64,000 bases of DNA from the NCBI RefSeq assembly GCF_047249845.1, contig NZ_JBKTWO010000001.1, forward strand, positions 62,001 through 126,000, given 5' to 3'. Of the stretch, positions 1-7,706 are shown in pieces. The DNA is from Thomasclavelia sp047249845. Its GTDB lineage: Bacteria; Bacillota_I; Bacilli_A; Erysipelotrichales; Coprobacillaceae. The stretch's first letter is position 1. Each line of letters opens with the position of its first letter. The notes under the pieces are model-generated. The model saw nothing but the letters and a program-made list of their open reading frames with translations. It had not been told where the DNA came from and did not search any database. The position numbers were made by a program, and so were the translations under genes.

Positions 1-1
1 T

Positions 2-1066
2 GTACAAGGCAAAAGAGAAGAGTTAATTAAAGCGAAGTCTGAATACGAATCATTGTCAGATCAAGGTGTAGAATTAGAGGATTTTGCAAGTGGTAAAACT
101 GAGAGTAAATTAATAAATCAATTGAATGAAGCAATTAAATATCGGGATGATTTAACTGAAGAAATTAAATCTAAACGGGAACTTAGGATGTCTTATGTTA
201 ATCAAAATGAGGCTTTAGATGTAGAATTAAGAGAATATCGTAAAGATTTAAAAGATGTTCAAAATGAAGTTAATAGTAGTGCTATTAAAGCAACTAAACT
301 AGAAACAATGTTAAATAATCATTTAACTCGTTTAAATGATGAATATCGAATGACTTATGAATATGCTGTGGAACAATATCAAGAAGAAATCAATGTTGAA
401 CAGGCTAAGTTAGAAGTTTATGAATTACGAACTAAAATAACAAGATTGGGAAATGTTAATATTGATGCTATTGAAGAATATAAAACAGTTAGTGAAAGAT
501 TTGAAAATATGAATCGTCAGCGAATTGATTTAATTCAAGCCCAAGACAGTATTTTAGAAGCAATTAGGGAAATGGATGAAATCATGGTTGAGCGTTTCTC
601 TGATACTTTTGAAAAAATAAATTTGGAATTTAATACAGTATTTAGGAGTTTATTTGGTGGTGGAAAGGCTAAAATAAAGTATACTGATCCAGCAAATATT
701 TTAGAGACAGGTATTGATATTGATGTTCAGCCACCAGGTAAAGCAGTGCAAAATATAACTTTATTTTCTGGTGGTGAAAAGGCATTGATTGCTATATCAT
801 GCTTATTTGCAATATTAAGGGTTAGACCGATTCCAATGTGTATTTTAGATGAGGTTGAAGCAGCTTTAGATATCGCAAATGTTGAAAGGTTTGCTAAGTA
901 TCTAAAAGAGTTTTCAGGAACGACCCAATTTATTGTAGTTACGCATCGTGAAGGAACAATGGAGGAATGTGATTTGCTTTATGGAGCAACAATGCAACAA
1001 AAAGGGGTTACTAAATTAGTAAGCGTTAAATTAGAAGAGGCAATTGATTTAACTGATCCAAGTTAG
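2..1066 (+). CDS. smc: Chromosome segregation protein SMC, C-terminal part (5' end outside window)
   Basis: The frame is open from base 2 through a TTG at 53, so this is the 3' end of a longer gene, not a protein starting at 53. The first ~140 visible residues are charged coiled coil. They are followed by the C-terminal half of the ABC-type head: signature motif LFSGGEKALIAIS, Walker B with its glutamate (CILDEVEAALD) and a D-loop, then VVTHREGTME as the switch region. SMC dimers with ScpA/ScpB compact and segregate the chromosome. ftsY follows after 12 bp with its own AGGAGG site, the usual smc-ftsY order in Firmicutes. Family identity is certain from the head motifs; the N-terminal head and hinge are not in the window. 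Confidence 0.97.
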   Translation, partial: VQGKREELIKAKSEYESLSDQGVELEDFASGKTESKLINQLNEAIKYRDDLTEEIKSKRELRMSYVNQNEALDVELREYRKDLKDVQNEVNSSAIKATKLETMLNNHLTRLNDEYRMTYEYAVEQYQEEINVEQAKLEVYELRTKITRLGNVNIDAIEEYKTVSERFENMNRQRIDLIQAQDSILEAIREMDEIMVERFSDTFEKINLEFNTVFRSLFGGGKAKIKYTDPANILETGIDIDVQPPGKAVQNITLFSGGEKALIAISCLFAILRVRPIPMCILDEVEAALDIANVERFAKYLKEFSGTTQFIVVTHREGTMEECDLLYGATMQQKGVTKLVSVKLEEAIDLTDPS

Positions 1067-1078
1067 GAGGAATTTTAG

Positions 1079-2062
1079 ATGGGATTTTTTAGTAAGGTTA
1101 AAGAGAAGTTTGTTGGTAAGTCAGCTAAGCAAAATGATAAGTATGTAGCAGGACTAGATCGCTCAAATGCTACTTTTTCTGATCGAATCAATGAACTAGC
1201 AGCTAGATTTAGAGAAATCAATGATGAGTATTTTGAAGAATTAGAAAATATTTTAATTATGTCTGATGTTGGAGTTTCAATGGTAATGAAGATCGTTGAT
1301 GAAATTAAAAATGAAGTACGTTTACAAAATATTACCAGTCCTAAAGAAATTAATGAAATAATTGTTGATAAAATGTTTGTAATTTATGCAAACGATAGTG
1401 TCATGACAACTAAAATAAATTATGCAGATGAAGGGTTGACAGTAATTTTAATGGTTGGAGTAAATGGTGCTGGTAAAACGACTACAATCGGTAAATTAGC
1501 TAATCGTATTACCAAAGATGAAGGCAAGAAAGTTATGGTGGCAGCTGGAGATACTTTTAGGGCAGGAGCAATTGACCAATTAGCTGTTTGGGCAGGAAGA
1601 GTTGGTGTTGAAATTGTTAAAGGTCGTGAAGGTGGCGATCCTTCAGCAGTAGTCTTTGATGCTTTAAAGCAGGCTAAAGAAAAGAATGTTGATGTTTTGA
1701 TTTGTGATACAGCTGGACGTTTACAAAATAAAGTCAATTTAATGAAGGAATTAGAAAAAATGAATCGTATCATTAAACGTGAAGTACCTGATGCGCCTCA
1801 TGAAACTTTATTAGTTATTGATGCGACAACGGGCCAAAATGGTGTTAGTCAAGCAGTTGAATTTTCAAAAATCACTGATGTAACAGGCTTAGTTTTAACA
1901 AAAATGGATGGAACTGCAAAAGGTGGAATAGTATTGTCAATTAAAGATCAATTAAATTTACCAGTTAAATTTATTGGACTAGGTGAAAAGGTTGATGATT
2001 TACAAGAATTTGATTTAGATCAATATATTTATGGTTTATGTAAGAATTTAGTAGAGGAGTAA
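1079..2062 (+). CDS. ftsY: Signal recognition particle receptor FtsY
   Basis: 327 residues. This SRP receptor GTPase docks SRP-bound ribosomes at the membrane translocon. The NG domain carries G1 GVNGAGKT (residues 127-134), the DTFRAGAIDQL loop (158-168), G3 DTAGR (210-214) and G4 TKMD (274-277). The N-terminal part is short and only weakly acidic, as in Gram-positive FtsY, with a basic amphipathic start (MGFFSKVKEK) likely to touch the membrane. The ATG at 1079 has AGGAGG 7-12 bases upstream. ylxM begins 1 bp after the stop and ffh follows, so receptor, SRP protein and YlxM are probably co-transcribed. Confidence 0.98.
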   Translation: MGFFSKVKEKFVGKSAKQNDKYVAGLDRSNATFSDRINELAARFREINDEYFEELENILIMSDVGVSMVMKIVDEIKNEVRLQNITSPKEINEIIVDKMFVIYANDSVMTTKINYADEGLTVILMVGVNGAGKTTTIGKLANRITKDEGKKVMVAAGDTFRAGAIDQLAVWAGRVGVEIVKGREGGDPSAVVFDALKQAKEKNVDVLICDTAGRLQNKVNLMKELEKMNRIIKREVPDAPHETLLVIDATTGQNGVSQAVEFSKITDVTGLVLTKMDGTAKGGIVLSIKDQLNLPVKFIGLGEKVDDLQEFDLDQYIYGLCKNLVEE

Positions 2063-2063
2063 C

Positions 2064-2393
2064 ATGGAATCTAGTTTGGAAAAGAAACAGAGAGTAAACT
2101 TATTGATGGATTGTTATGGTGATTTATTGACAGAAAAACAGCAGATATATTTAGATTATTATTATCATAATGATTATTCACTTTCGGAAATTGCAGAAAT
2201 ATTAGATGTTAGTCGTAATGCGGTTTTTGATAATTTGAAAAAAGCGGTGCATTTATTAGAAAATTATGAAGAAAAGTTAGAATTAATGAAAAAACATCAA
2301 GAAAGACTTGACTTAATTCAAAGAATTGAAGAAGATATATCTAGTGAACATAAAGAAATAGAAGAATACTTAGATTTACTAAGGAAGATATAG
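2064..2393 (+). CDS. ylxM: YlxM-family helix-turn-helix protein (UPF0122)
   Basis: 109 residues, typical for the family. A sigma-70 region-4-like helix-turn-helix is visible at about residues 17-60 (LTEKQQIYLDYYY, then SLSEIAEILDVSRNAVFDNL), followed by a charged helix. YlxM is encoded next to ffh across Firmicutes and Mollicutes and has been reported to modulate SRP activity in streptococci; in this organism that role is inference from the family. It starts 1 bp after ftsY and ends 12 bp before ffh, so it sits inside the SRP operon. The start overlaps the ftsY Shine-Dalgarno-like GAGGAG at its 3' end, suggesting translational coupling. Confidence 0.95.
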   Translation: MESSLEKKQRVNLLMDCYGDLLTEKQQIYLDYYYHNDYSLSEIAEILDVSRNAVFDNLKKAVHLLENYEEKLELMKKHQERLDLIQRIEEDISSEHKEIEEYLDLLRKI

Positions 2394-2405
2394 GAAGGGG
2401 TAATT

Positions 2406-3797
2406 ATGGCTTTTGATTCATTATCAGAACGTCTGCAGGGGACATTAAAGAAAGTCTCTGGACAAGGGCGTTTAACAGAAAAAAATATGGAAGAAATGCT
2501 AAGTGAGATTCGTTTAGCATTATTAGAAGCGGATGTAAACTTTCAAGTTGTAAAAGAGTTTATTGCTTCAACTAAAGAAAAGGCTTTAGGACAAGATGTC
2601 TTAGGGTCATTAAAACCAGGACAGGTAGTAGTAAAGATAGTTCATGATGAATTAGTTGAATTATTAGGAACTAGTGTTGCTACAATTGACTACGATAAAA
2701 AACCTACTGTTATTATGATGGTTGGTTTACAAGGGTCAGGTAAAACTACTACAGCTGGTAAGATTGCTAATTTAATTAGTAAAAAGCATGCGAAAAAACC
2801 ATTGCTGGTAGCAGCTGATATTTATCGTCCTGCTGCAGTTGATCAGTTGAAAACATTAGGTGAACAGTTAAATGTTCCAGTTTATGAAAAAGGAACTTCT
2901 CAATCAGCTGAATCAATTGTTGAAGAAGCAATGCGTTTTGCCCGCGAAAACAATAATGATGTAATCATTATTGATACTGCAGGTCGTTTACATATTGATG
3001 AACCTTTGATGAAAGAGTTATCAAATATTAAACAAATTGCACATCCACATGAAATCCTTTTGGTAGTAGATGCTCTTACAGGACAAGATATTGTTAATGT
3101 TGCAAGTTCATTTAATGAACAATTAAGTATTACAGGGGCAGTTTTAACAAAATTAGATGGGGACTCTCGTGGTGGAGGAGCTTTATCTATTCGACATATT
3201 ACCCATGTACCAATTAAATTTATTGGGACTGGTGAAAAATTAGATGCTATTGATTTATTTTATCCAGATCGTATGGCTGATCGTATTCTTGGAATGGGAG
3301 ATGTTGTATCTTTAGTAGAAAAAGTTCAAGATGTCTATGATGAAAAAGATACGATGAGAACTTATAAGCGAATGCAATCGGGGCAATTTGGTCTTGATGA
3401 TATGCTTTCACAAATGCAGCAGATAAGAAAATTAGGACCTCTTTCTGGAGTGTTAAAAATGATTCCTGGAATGCCTAAAATTCCTAAACTTAATGATGAG
3501 GATTCAGATCGTAAGTTAAAAGAAACTGAATCAATTATCTTTTCAATGACAAAAGAAGAACGACGTGACCCTAGCGTAATTAATCTAGCTCGAAAAGAAA
3601 GAATTGCAAAGGGATGTGGAAAAGACATTGCTGCAATTAATCGCTTATTAAAACAATTTGAAGAATCTAAAAAAATGATGAAAATGTTAGGGAATTTTGA
3701 TCCTGAAACAGGAATGCCAACACAAAAACCTAAAAATACTAAAATGTTTGATCCAAACCGTAAAAAAGTCCGTCATAAAAAGAAAAAGAAAAAATAA
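2406..3797 (+). CDS. ffh: Signal recognition particle protein Ffh (SRP54)
   Basis: 463 residues. GTPase and signal-peptide-binding subunit of SRP, partner of FtsY and of the SRP RNA. Domains in order: N domain helix bundle (1-90), G domain with G1 GLQGSGKT (107-114), DTAGR (190-194) and TKLD (248-251), then a methionine-rich M domain (about 325-435) containing the RNA-binding GKDIAAINRLLKQF region. The C-terminus is a lysine-rich tail ending in a run of lysines. It is the last gene of the ftsY-ylxM-ffh unit and is followed directly by a strong terminator. The ATG at 2406 is preceded by AGGAAGGGG. No rpsP-linked read-through is needed, because rpsP has its own promoter. Confidence 0.98.
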   Translation: MAFDSLSERLQGTLKKVSGQGRLTEKNMEEMLSEIRLALLEADVNFQVVKEFIASTKEKALGQDVLGSLKPGQVVVKIVHDELVELLGTSVATIDYDKKPTVIMMVGLQGSGKTTTAGKIANLISKKHAKKPLLVAADIYRPAAVDQLKTLGEQLNVPVYEKGTSQSAESIVEEAMRFARENNNDVIIIDTAGRLHIDEPLMKELSNIKQIAHPHEILLVVDALTGQDIVNVASSFNEQLSITGAVLTKLDGDSRGGGALSIRHITHVPIKFIGTGEKLDAIDLFYPDRMADRILGMGDVVSLVEKVQDVYDEKDTMRTYKRMQSGQFGLDDMLSQMQQIRKLGPLSGVLKMIPGMPKIPKLNDEDSDRKLKETESIIFSMTKEERRDPSVINLARKERIAKGCGKDIAAINRLLKQFEESKKMMKMLGNFDPETGMPTQKPKNTKMFDPNRKKVRHKKKKKK

Positions 3798-3802
3798 ATT
3801 TG

Positions 3803-3830
3803 AGATATCAGTATATATCTGATATCTTTT
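3803..3830 (+). terminator. Intrinsic terminator after ffh
   Basis: AGATATCAG pairs perfectly with CTGATATCT (9 bp, 7-nt loop), followed by TTTT. It ends the SRP operon. Confidence 0.85.
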
Positions 3831-3890
3831 CTGTTTTTGTGGTAGAATGTAAATAATATATGTTTTAAAATTAATAAGTGAGGAATAGTT

Positions 3891-4898
3891 ATGAAGAAAT
3901 TATTACTGTTGTTAATACTTACAGCTATTTTTATTACTGGTTGTATAAGTAGCAGCAATGATAAAGAAGCAAAATATATAATCATATATAATGATGCTCA
4001 TAATTTAAAAACAGATGAGCCTAAAGCGTATATGGATTTATATGACCAAGATGGAAAACTTATTAGCAATCAAGAATATCAAAATTATATTCAACGAATT
4101 CAAGAAGATGATAAAGAAATATTTTTGTATGGGGATCATAAAGATATTTTAATTTATAATAAGGATAAAAAAGATTTTTCTATAGCTAAGACAAGTATAG
4201 CTAATATTGAGCAATTAAATCTATGTGAAAATGATTATTTGATTCACCGAAATTTAGGCTATCATGATGAAACTAAGTTATCTTATGATTTAGAGGCAAT
4301 TTTATATGATCGTAAACATCAGGAATTACAACATTATGATATGTTAGATGTAGAGGAACAAATAGTTGATGCAAAGATGACTTCGAATATCGTTGTTTTG
4401 TTTACTGATGGCTTAAATGAGATGGCTCCTATACATAGGGCACATATTTTAGATAAGGAAAGTGGTAAAGAATTAACGGTAGAGACATTTGAAAATCCTT
4501 ATGAAGCTCATGTTTCTTTAATAGAAAATGATAATATTTATTATTTATGTAATCAGGGAATAAAAGATATAAATAATCAGAAGATATATACTTTTCCTGA
4601 AGAAATTATAAAGCTGCTTGATGATGTTGAAAATGTAAGTATTGATATGATTGATAATATATGGTATTTAACAATTGATAAGGATAATTATGTTGTTAAA
4701 AATAAGATTGAAGAGAAAAATGAGATTATTTTTAGTCATTTAAATAGTAAAGGGAATTTTTTGGCAGCCGTAAAGAGCAAAGATAGAAAGATTAATTTTT
4801 ATAAGATAAATGATAATATGCAAGAAACAAAATTACCAATTAAGTCGATTAAAATTAAAGATGATAATAAAGTATTTTCAATGATTATTGAATTATAA
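3891..4898 (+). CDS. Putative lipoprotein of unknown function
   Basis: 335 residues with a lipoprotein signal peptide: MKK, a leucine/isoleucine core, then lipobox I-T-G-C with the acceptor at Cys18. The mature part is hydrophilic, rich in Asp, Asn, Lys and Ile, and has alternating strand-like segments (e.g. DKEIFLYGDHKDILIYN, YYLCNQG) that resemble a WD/Kelch-like beta-propeller or a TolB-like repeat; this is a guess from appearance. It stands alone between the ffh terminator and the rpsP promoter, in the position where Firmicutes normally go straight from ffh to rpsP, so it is probably lineage-specific. A TAGAAT-like -10 lies near 3843. GTGAGGA lies 8 bases before the ATG. I do not recognise a family. 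Confidence 0.8.
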   Translation: MKKLLLLLILTAIFITGCISSSNDKEAKYIIIYNDAHNLKTDEPKAYMDLYDQDGKLISNQEYQNYIQRIQEDDKEIFLYGDHKDILIYNKDKKDFSIAKTSIANIEQLNLCENDYLIHRNLGYHDETKLSYDLEAILYDRKHQELQHYDMLDVEEQIVDAKMTSNIVVLFTDGLNEMAPIHRAHILDKESGKELTVETFENPYEAHVSLIENDNIYYLCNQGIKDINNQKIYTFPEEIIKLLDDVENVSIDMIDNIWYLTIDKDNYVVKNKIEEKNEIIFSHLNSKGNFLAAVKSKDRKINFYKINDNMQETKLPIKSIKIKDDNKVFSMIIEL

Positions 4899-4987
4899 TT
4901 TTTTTATTGGCAGTAAAGTAAATCTGATAAAAATAAACTTATTAATTCATTATTTTGTCTGATTAGATATTAATGTTTAATCTTTTG

Positions 4988-5019
4988 GTTATTAAAAAAC
5001 GGATAATGGTTTTAATAAC
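4988..5019. repeat. AT-rich inverted repeat between lipoprotein gene and rpsP
   Basis: GTTATTAAAA (4988-4997) pairs with TTTTAATAAC (5010-5019) around a 12-nt loop. It has no T-tract, so it could be a weak terminator of the lipoprotein transcript or a protein site. Confidence 0.45.
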
Positions 5020-5063
5020 AAGGTCGATTTTAGTAATTACAAATTTAATATTTAAATAAATTG

Positions 5064-5111
5064 AGGTGTCAAGTAAAAAAACTTGACACCTTTAAAATGA
5101 TATGTTAAAGT
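5064..5111 (+). promoter_or_regulatory. rpsP promoter overlapping an 11-bp perfect palindrome
   Basis: TTGACA (5083-5088), 17 bp spacer, extended -10 TGT-TAAAGT (5103-5111). The -35 box lies inside the right arm of a perfect inverted repeat, AGGTGTCAAGT (5064-5074) / ACTTGACACCT (5081-5091), with a six-A loop. The palindrome may terminate read-through from upstream, or act as an operator that occludes RNA polymerase. Confidence 0.75.
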
Positions 5112-5142
5112 GTACAAGTAAATTAATTAGGAGGAAATATAA

Positions 5143-5415
5143 ATGGCAGTAAAATTAAGATTAATCAGAATGGGTGCTAAGAAAGCTCCTTTCTATAGAA
5201 TTGTAGCAGCAGATTCTAGAGCTCCAAGAGATGGACGTTTTATCGAAATGTTAGGAACTTATAATCCTTGTACTAATCCTGCACAAGTTACAATCAAAGA
5301 AGAAGAAGTATTAAAATGGTTAAACAATGGTGCACAACCATCAGATACAGTTAAAAACTTATTATCTAAACAAGGAATTATGAAAAAGTTTGCTGATTCA
5401 AAATTAGGTAAATAA
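5143..5415 (+). CDS. rpsP: 30S ribosomal protein S16
   Basis: 90 residues, the normal length. The conserved N-terminus VKLRLIRMGAKKAPFYRIV and the following ADSRAPRDGRFIEMLGTYNP identify bS16, an early-binding 16S rRNA protein of the 30S body. A consensus AGGAGG sits 7 bases before the ATG. It is first gene of rpsP-khpA, expressed from the TTGACA promoter at 5083. A terminator-like hairpin separates this pair from rimM, which suggests that S16 and KhpA are made in excess of RimM/TrmD. Confidence 0.98.
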   Translation: MAVKLRLIRMGAKKAPFYRIVAADSRAPRDGRFIEMLGTYNPCTNPAQVTIKEEEVLKWLNNGAQPSDTVKNLLSKQGIMKKFADSKLGK

Positions 5416-5417
5416 TT

Positions 5418-5666
5418 ATGGATTATGCTAAGATTCTTAAAGATATCGCAATTGAATTAGTTGAAGACAAAGAGCATTTAGAAGTGCGTGAAATGCCTTC
5501 TTTAGAAGATAATGTGGTTGTTTTGCATGTGTATTCGGCTCAATCTGATATTGCTAGATTAATTGGTCGCAAAGGAATGATGGCTAATTCAATTAGACAA
5601 TTAATGTCAGTAGCTGGTCGTAAGACTAATAAGAAACTAGATATTAAGTTTGAATCGTATGAATAA
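5418..5666 (+). CDS. khpA: KH-domain RNA-binding protein KhpA (YlqC)
   Basis: 82 residues forming a single KH domain. The RNA-contacting GxxG loop is seen as IGRKGMMANSIRQ (residues 51-63). KhpA usually works as a dimer or with KhpB/Jag as a global RNA chaperone affecting cell-wall synthesis and division; that role is taken from the family. It starts 2 bp after rpsP, the standard rpsP-ylqC-rimM-trmD order. No clear Shine-Dalgarno is present before the ATG, so translation is probably coupled to rpsP. Confidence 0.95.
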   Translation: MDYAKILKDIAIELVEDKEHLEVREMPSLEDNVVVLHVYSAQSDIARLIGRKGMMANSIRQLMSVAGRKTNKKLDIKFESYE

Positions 5667-5669
5667 TGA

Positions 5670-5697
5670 TAGATGTGCATAGCACATCTATTTTTTT
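5670..5697 (+). terminator. Hairpin with T-tract between khpA and rimM
   Basis: TAGATGTGC pairs with GCACATCTA (9 bp, 3-nt loop) and is followed by seven Ts ending at the rimM ribosome binding site. No separate rimM promoter is visible, so it probably acts as a partial, polarity-setting terminator inside the operon. Confidence 0.75.
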
Positions 5698-5706
5698 GGA
5701 GGAAAA

Positions 5707-6216
5707 ATGGATAAAATTAAGATTGGTAAAATTGTGGGAACACATGGTTTAAAAGGTGAAGTTAAAATTAGGTCTAGTAGTGATTTTAGTGAGGAAAGAT
5801 TTAAAAAAGGGAATTTTTTAATTGTTAGATATCAAGAAAATGATATTGAGTTAGAGATTGTTTCTTCTAGAGTTCACAAGAGTAATTATTTGATTTCTTT
5901 TAAAGATAATCAAGATATTAATTTAGTTGAAAAGTTTATTGGATCTTTTGTTTATGGTTTTAAGGATAAAGAGTTGTTGGATGATGATGAATACTTTTAT
6001 GATGATTTAATTGGATTAGAGGTTAGTAGTACAGATGGTAAAATGATTGGAGCTGTTACATCAATTTATGATAATGGACGCCATGATATCTTAAATATTG
6101 ATCATAATGGTAAAAATGTTGCTATTCCTTATGTAGATGCTTTTATTAAAAGTGTTGATATGGATAATAAGATAATCACTGTAGAATTGATTAAGGGGCT
6201 AATTGATGAAGATTGA
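5707..6216 (+). CDS. rimM: Ribosome maturation factor RimM
   Basis: 169 residues, typical length. The N-terminal RimM barrel starts with KIGKIVGTHGLKGEVKI, and the C-terminal PRC-barrel contains YYDDLIGLEV-like FYDDLIGLEV at about 97-106. RimM assists assembly of the 30S head and binds S19. GGAGGAAAA precedes the ATG at 5707. The 3' end overlaps the trmD start by 11 bp, indicating translational coupling. The upstream hairpin ends only one base before the GGAGG, so the hairpin may also influence translation initiation. Confidence 0.97.
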   Translation: MDKIKIGKIVGTHGLKGEVKIRSSSDFSEERFKKGNFLIVRYQENDIELEIVSSRVHKSNYLISFKDNQDINLVEKFIGSFVYGFKDKELLDDDEYFYDDLIGLEVSSTDGKMIGAVTSIYDNGRHDILNIDHNGKNVAIPYVDAFIKSVDMDNKIITVELIKGLIDED

Positions 6217-6925
6217 TATTTTAACATTATTCCCAGAAATGTTTACTGGTTTTTTAAATACCTCAATCATAAAAAGAGCGATTGATAAGGAACTTGTTGA
6301 AGTTAAATTACATGATTTTAGAGAGTTTTCTAAAGATAAGCATAAACATGTAGATGATTATCCTTATGGTGGTGGACAGGGCATGGTATTGATGTGCGAA
6401 CCAATTATAGAATGTTTAAAGACTCTTATTACTGATGATAGTATTGTCATTTTAATGTCCCCTCAAGGTTTAACGTTGAATCATGGTTTAGCAGTTGAGT
6501 TATCTTATAAGAAGCATTTAATTATCATATGTGGACATTATGAAGGGTTTGATGAAAGAATTAGAGATTACGTTGATATGGAAGTATCGATTGGTGATTA
6601 TGTGCTGACAGGTGGAGAATTAGGCAGTATGGTTGTTAGTGATGCTATTATTCGTTTACTTGAAGGTGCAATAAAAGAGGATAGTCATCAGGATGATTCT
6701 TTTAGTCATGGATTATTAGAATATCCGCAATATACTCGTCCACAATGTTATGATGGAAATGCGGTACCAGAAGTATTGTTAAGTGGACATCATGAAAATA
6801 TTCGTAAATGGCGAAAGTATCAGTCATTGAAAAAAACCTATTTAAAAAGACCTGATTTATTACGATCATATCAATTTGATAAAGAAAGTTTAGAAATGAT
6901 GAAAAAAATCAAAGAAAATGATTGA
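6206..6925 (+). CDS. trmD: tRNA (guanine-37-N1)-methyltransferase TrmD
   Basis: 239 residues from the ATG at 6206. An in-frame TTG at 6203 is less likely, because AAGGGG (6193-6198) is better spaced to the ATG and the family begins MKIDILTLFPEMF. The deep trefoil-knot SAM site is seen as GHYEGFDERIRDYVDMEVS, then IGDYVLTGGELG. TrmD methylates G37 of tRNAs reading CNN codons and prevents +1 frameshifting. It overlaps rimM by 11 bp. rplS, usually the next gene in one operon, here has its own strong promoter that begins within the last codons of trmD. Confidence 0.97.
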   Translation: MKIDILTLFPEMFTGFLNTSIIKRAIDKELVEVKLHDFREFSKDKHKHVDDYPYGGGQGMVLMCEPIIECLKTLITDDSIVILMSPQGLTLNHGLAVELSYKKHLIIICGHYEGFDERIRDYVDMEVSIGDYVLTGGELGSMVVSDAIIRLLEGAIKEDSHQDDSFSHGLLEYPQYTRPQCYDGNAVPEVLLSGHHENIRKWRKYQSLKKTYLKRPDLLRSYQFDKESLEMMKKIKEND

Positions 6926-6950
6926 TTTTTACAATATATTTCTTTATAAT
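6922..6950 (+). promoter_or_regulatory. Sigma-A promoter for rplS
   Basis: TTGATT (6922-6927), a 17-bp spacer and a perfect TATAAT (6945-6950). The -35 box overlaps the trmD stop codon region. Confidence 0.8.
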
Positions 6951-6956
6951 AAAAAA

Positions 6957-7029
6957 GTCGCGAGACTGCAGATGTTCCGCTGGTTAATCGAATGAACATT
7001 TAAGACAAATTTGCTAAAGGAGAATAAAA
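6957..7029 (+). ncRNA. Candidate L19 (rplS) leader RNA
   Basis: The 73-nt leader between promoter and rplS contains ATGTTC (6972-6977) pairing with GAACAT (6994-6999), enclosing CGCTGGTTAATCGAAT, with a GC-rich GTCGCGAGACTGCAG before it. Structured L19 leaders that bind excess L19 are described in Firmicutes (Rfam family L19_leader). The match here is by position and by small-hairpin architecture, not by a covariance search. Confidence 0.5.
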
Positions 7030-7380
7030 ATGAATTTACAATTAGTAGAACAAATTACTAAAAAACAATTAAGAAATGATATTCCTCAATTTAAAGCTGG
7101 GGACACATTAAAAGTATTTGTAAAAATTAAAGAAGGTGACAAATTCCGTATTCAGTTATTTGAAGGGGTTTGTATTGCAAGAAAAGGTAGCGGTATTTCT
7201 GAAACATTTACAGTAAGAAAAATCTCATATCAAGTTGGTGTTGAAAGAACTTTCCCTATACATACACCAATTATTGATCATATTGAAGTAGTTAAAGTTG
7301 GTAAAGTACGTCGTGCTAAACTTCACTATTTACGTGGTTTATCTGGTAAAGCTGCTAGAATTAAAGAAATTAGAAAATAA
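7030..7380 (+). CDS. rplS: 50S ribosomal protein L19
   Basis: 116 residues, normal length for bL19, a protein at the 30S-50S interface. The diagnostic stretch is RIQLFEGVCIARKGSGISETFTV (split here: RIQLFEGVCIA and RKGSGISETFTVRKIS), then GVERTFPIHTP and KVRRAKLHYLRGLSGKAARI. AAAGGAGAA precedes the ATG at 7030. It is monocistronic: promoter at 6922, candidate regulatory leader, and an intrinsic terminator that begins at its stop codon. Confidence 0.98.
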   Translation: MNLQLVEQITKKQLRNDIPQFKAGDTLKVFVKIKEGDKFRIQLFEGVCIARKGSGISETFTVRKISYQVGVERTFPIHTPIIDHIEVVKVGKVRRAKLHYLRGLSGKAARIKEIRK

Positions 7381-7404
7381 GAAACGGATACCCGTTTCTT
7401 TTTT
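7381..7404 (+). terminator. Intrinsic terminator after rplS
   Basis: GAAACGG pairs with CCGTTTC (7 bp, ATAC loop), followed by TTTTTT. Confidence 0.85.
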
Positions 7405-7526
7405 ATTAAAAATATATAGATATAATTTTTTAAACGACATTAATCTTATTAAACTAATGATTATTATTTATAAAAATATTTAGTTAAAAAGTCTATATTA
7501 TCATATTTGCTGATGTTTAAATCTTG

Positions 7527-7567
7527 TATTATAACCATAAAAAATTGATGTTTTTATGGTTGTAATA
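7527..7567. repeat. 17-bp near-perfect inverted repeat upstream of lepB
   Basis: Left arm 7527-7543 (TATTATAACCATAAAAA) and right arm 7551-7567 (TTTTTATGGTTGTAATA) pair over 17 positions, with one G-T pair and a 7-nt loop. No T-tract follows on either strand, so an operator or RNA structure is as likely as a terminator. Confidence 0.6.
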
Positions 7568-7590
7568 TAATAAATATAAAAATAAAACTG

Positions 7591-7619
7591 TTTACAAATA
7601 TTAAAAAAGCAGATATTAT
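7591..7619 (+). promoter_or_regulatory. Probable lepB promoter
   Basis: TTTACA (7591-7596), 17-bp spacer, TATTAT (7614-7619). It would give an ~80-nt leader before lepB. Confidence 0.55.
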
Positions 7620-7706
7620 TTTAGTAATGGAAAAATTTTTTAATTAGGTTGAACTGGATGGTATATCTTTTTCTATTTCGATAATAACTTTGTAGGAGGC
7701 TTTGTA

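Larger units (their letters stand above)
7405..7706. other. 302-nt AT-rich intergenic stretch between rplS and lepB
   Basis: No credible gene. It contains a long imperfect inverted repeat (7527-7567) and the probable lepB promoter (7591-7619). A 61-codon open frame that overlaps the rplS 3' end lacks a ribosome binding site and reads through the terminator, so it is not accepted. Confidence 0.7.

Noticed and set aside
7298..7483. 61-codon frame overlapping the rplS 3' end
   Set aside because: It reads through the rplS terminator in a different frame, has no ribosome binding site, and its composition is that of intergenic AT-rich DNA.
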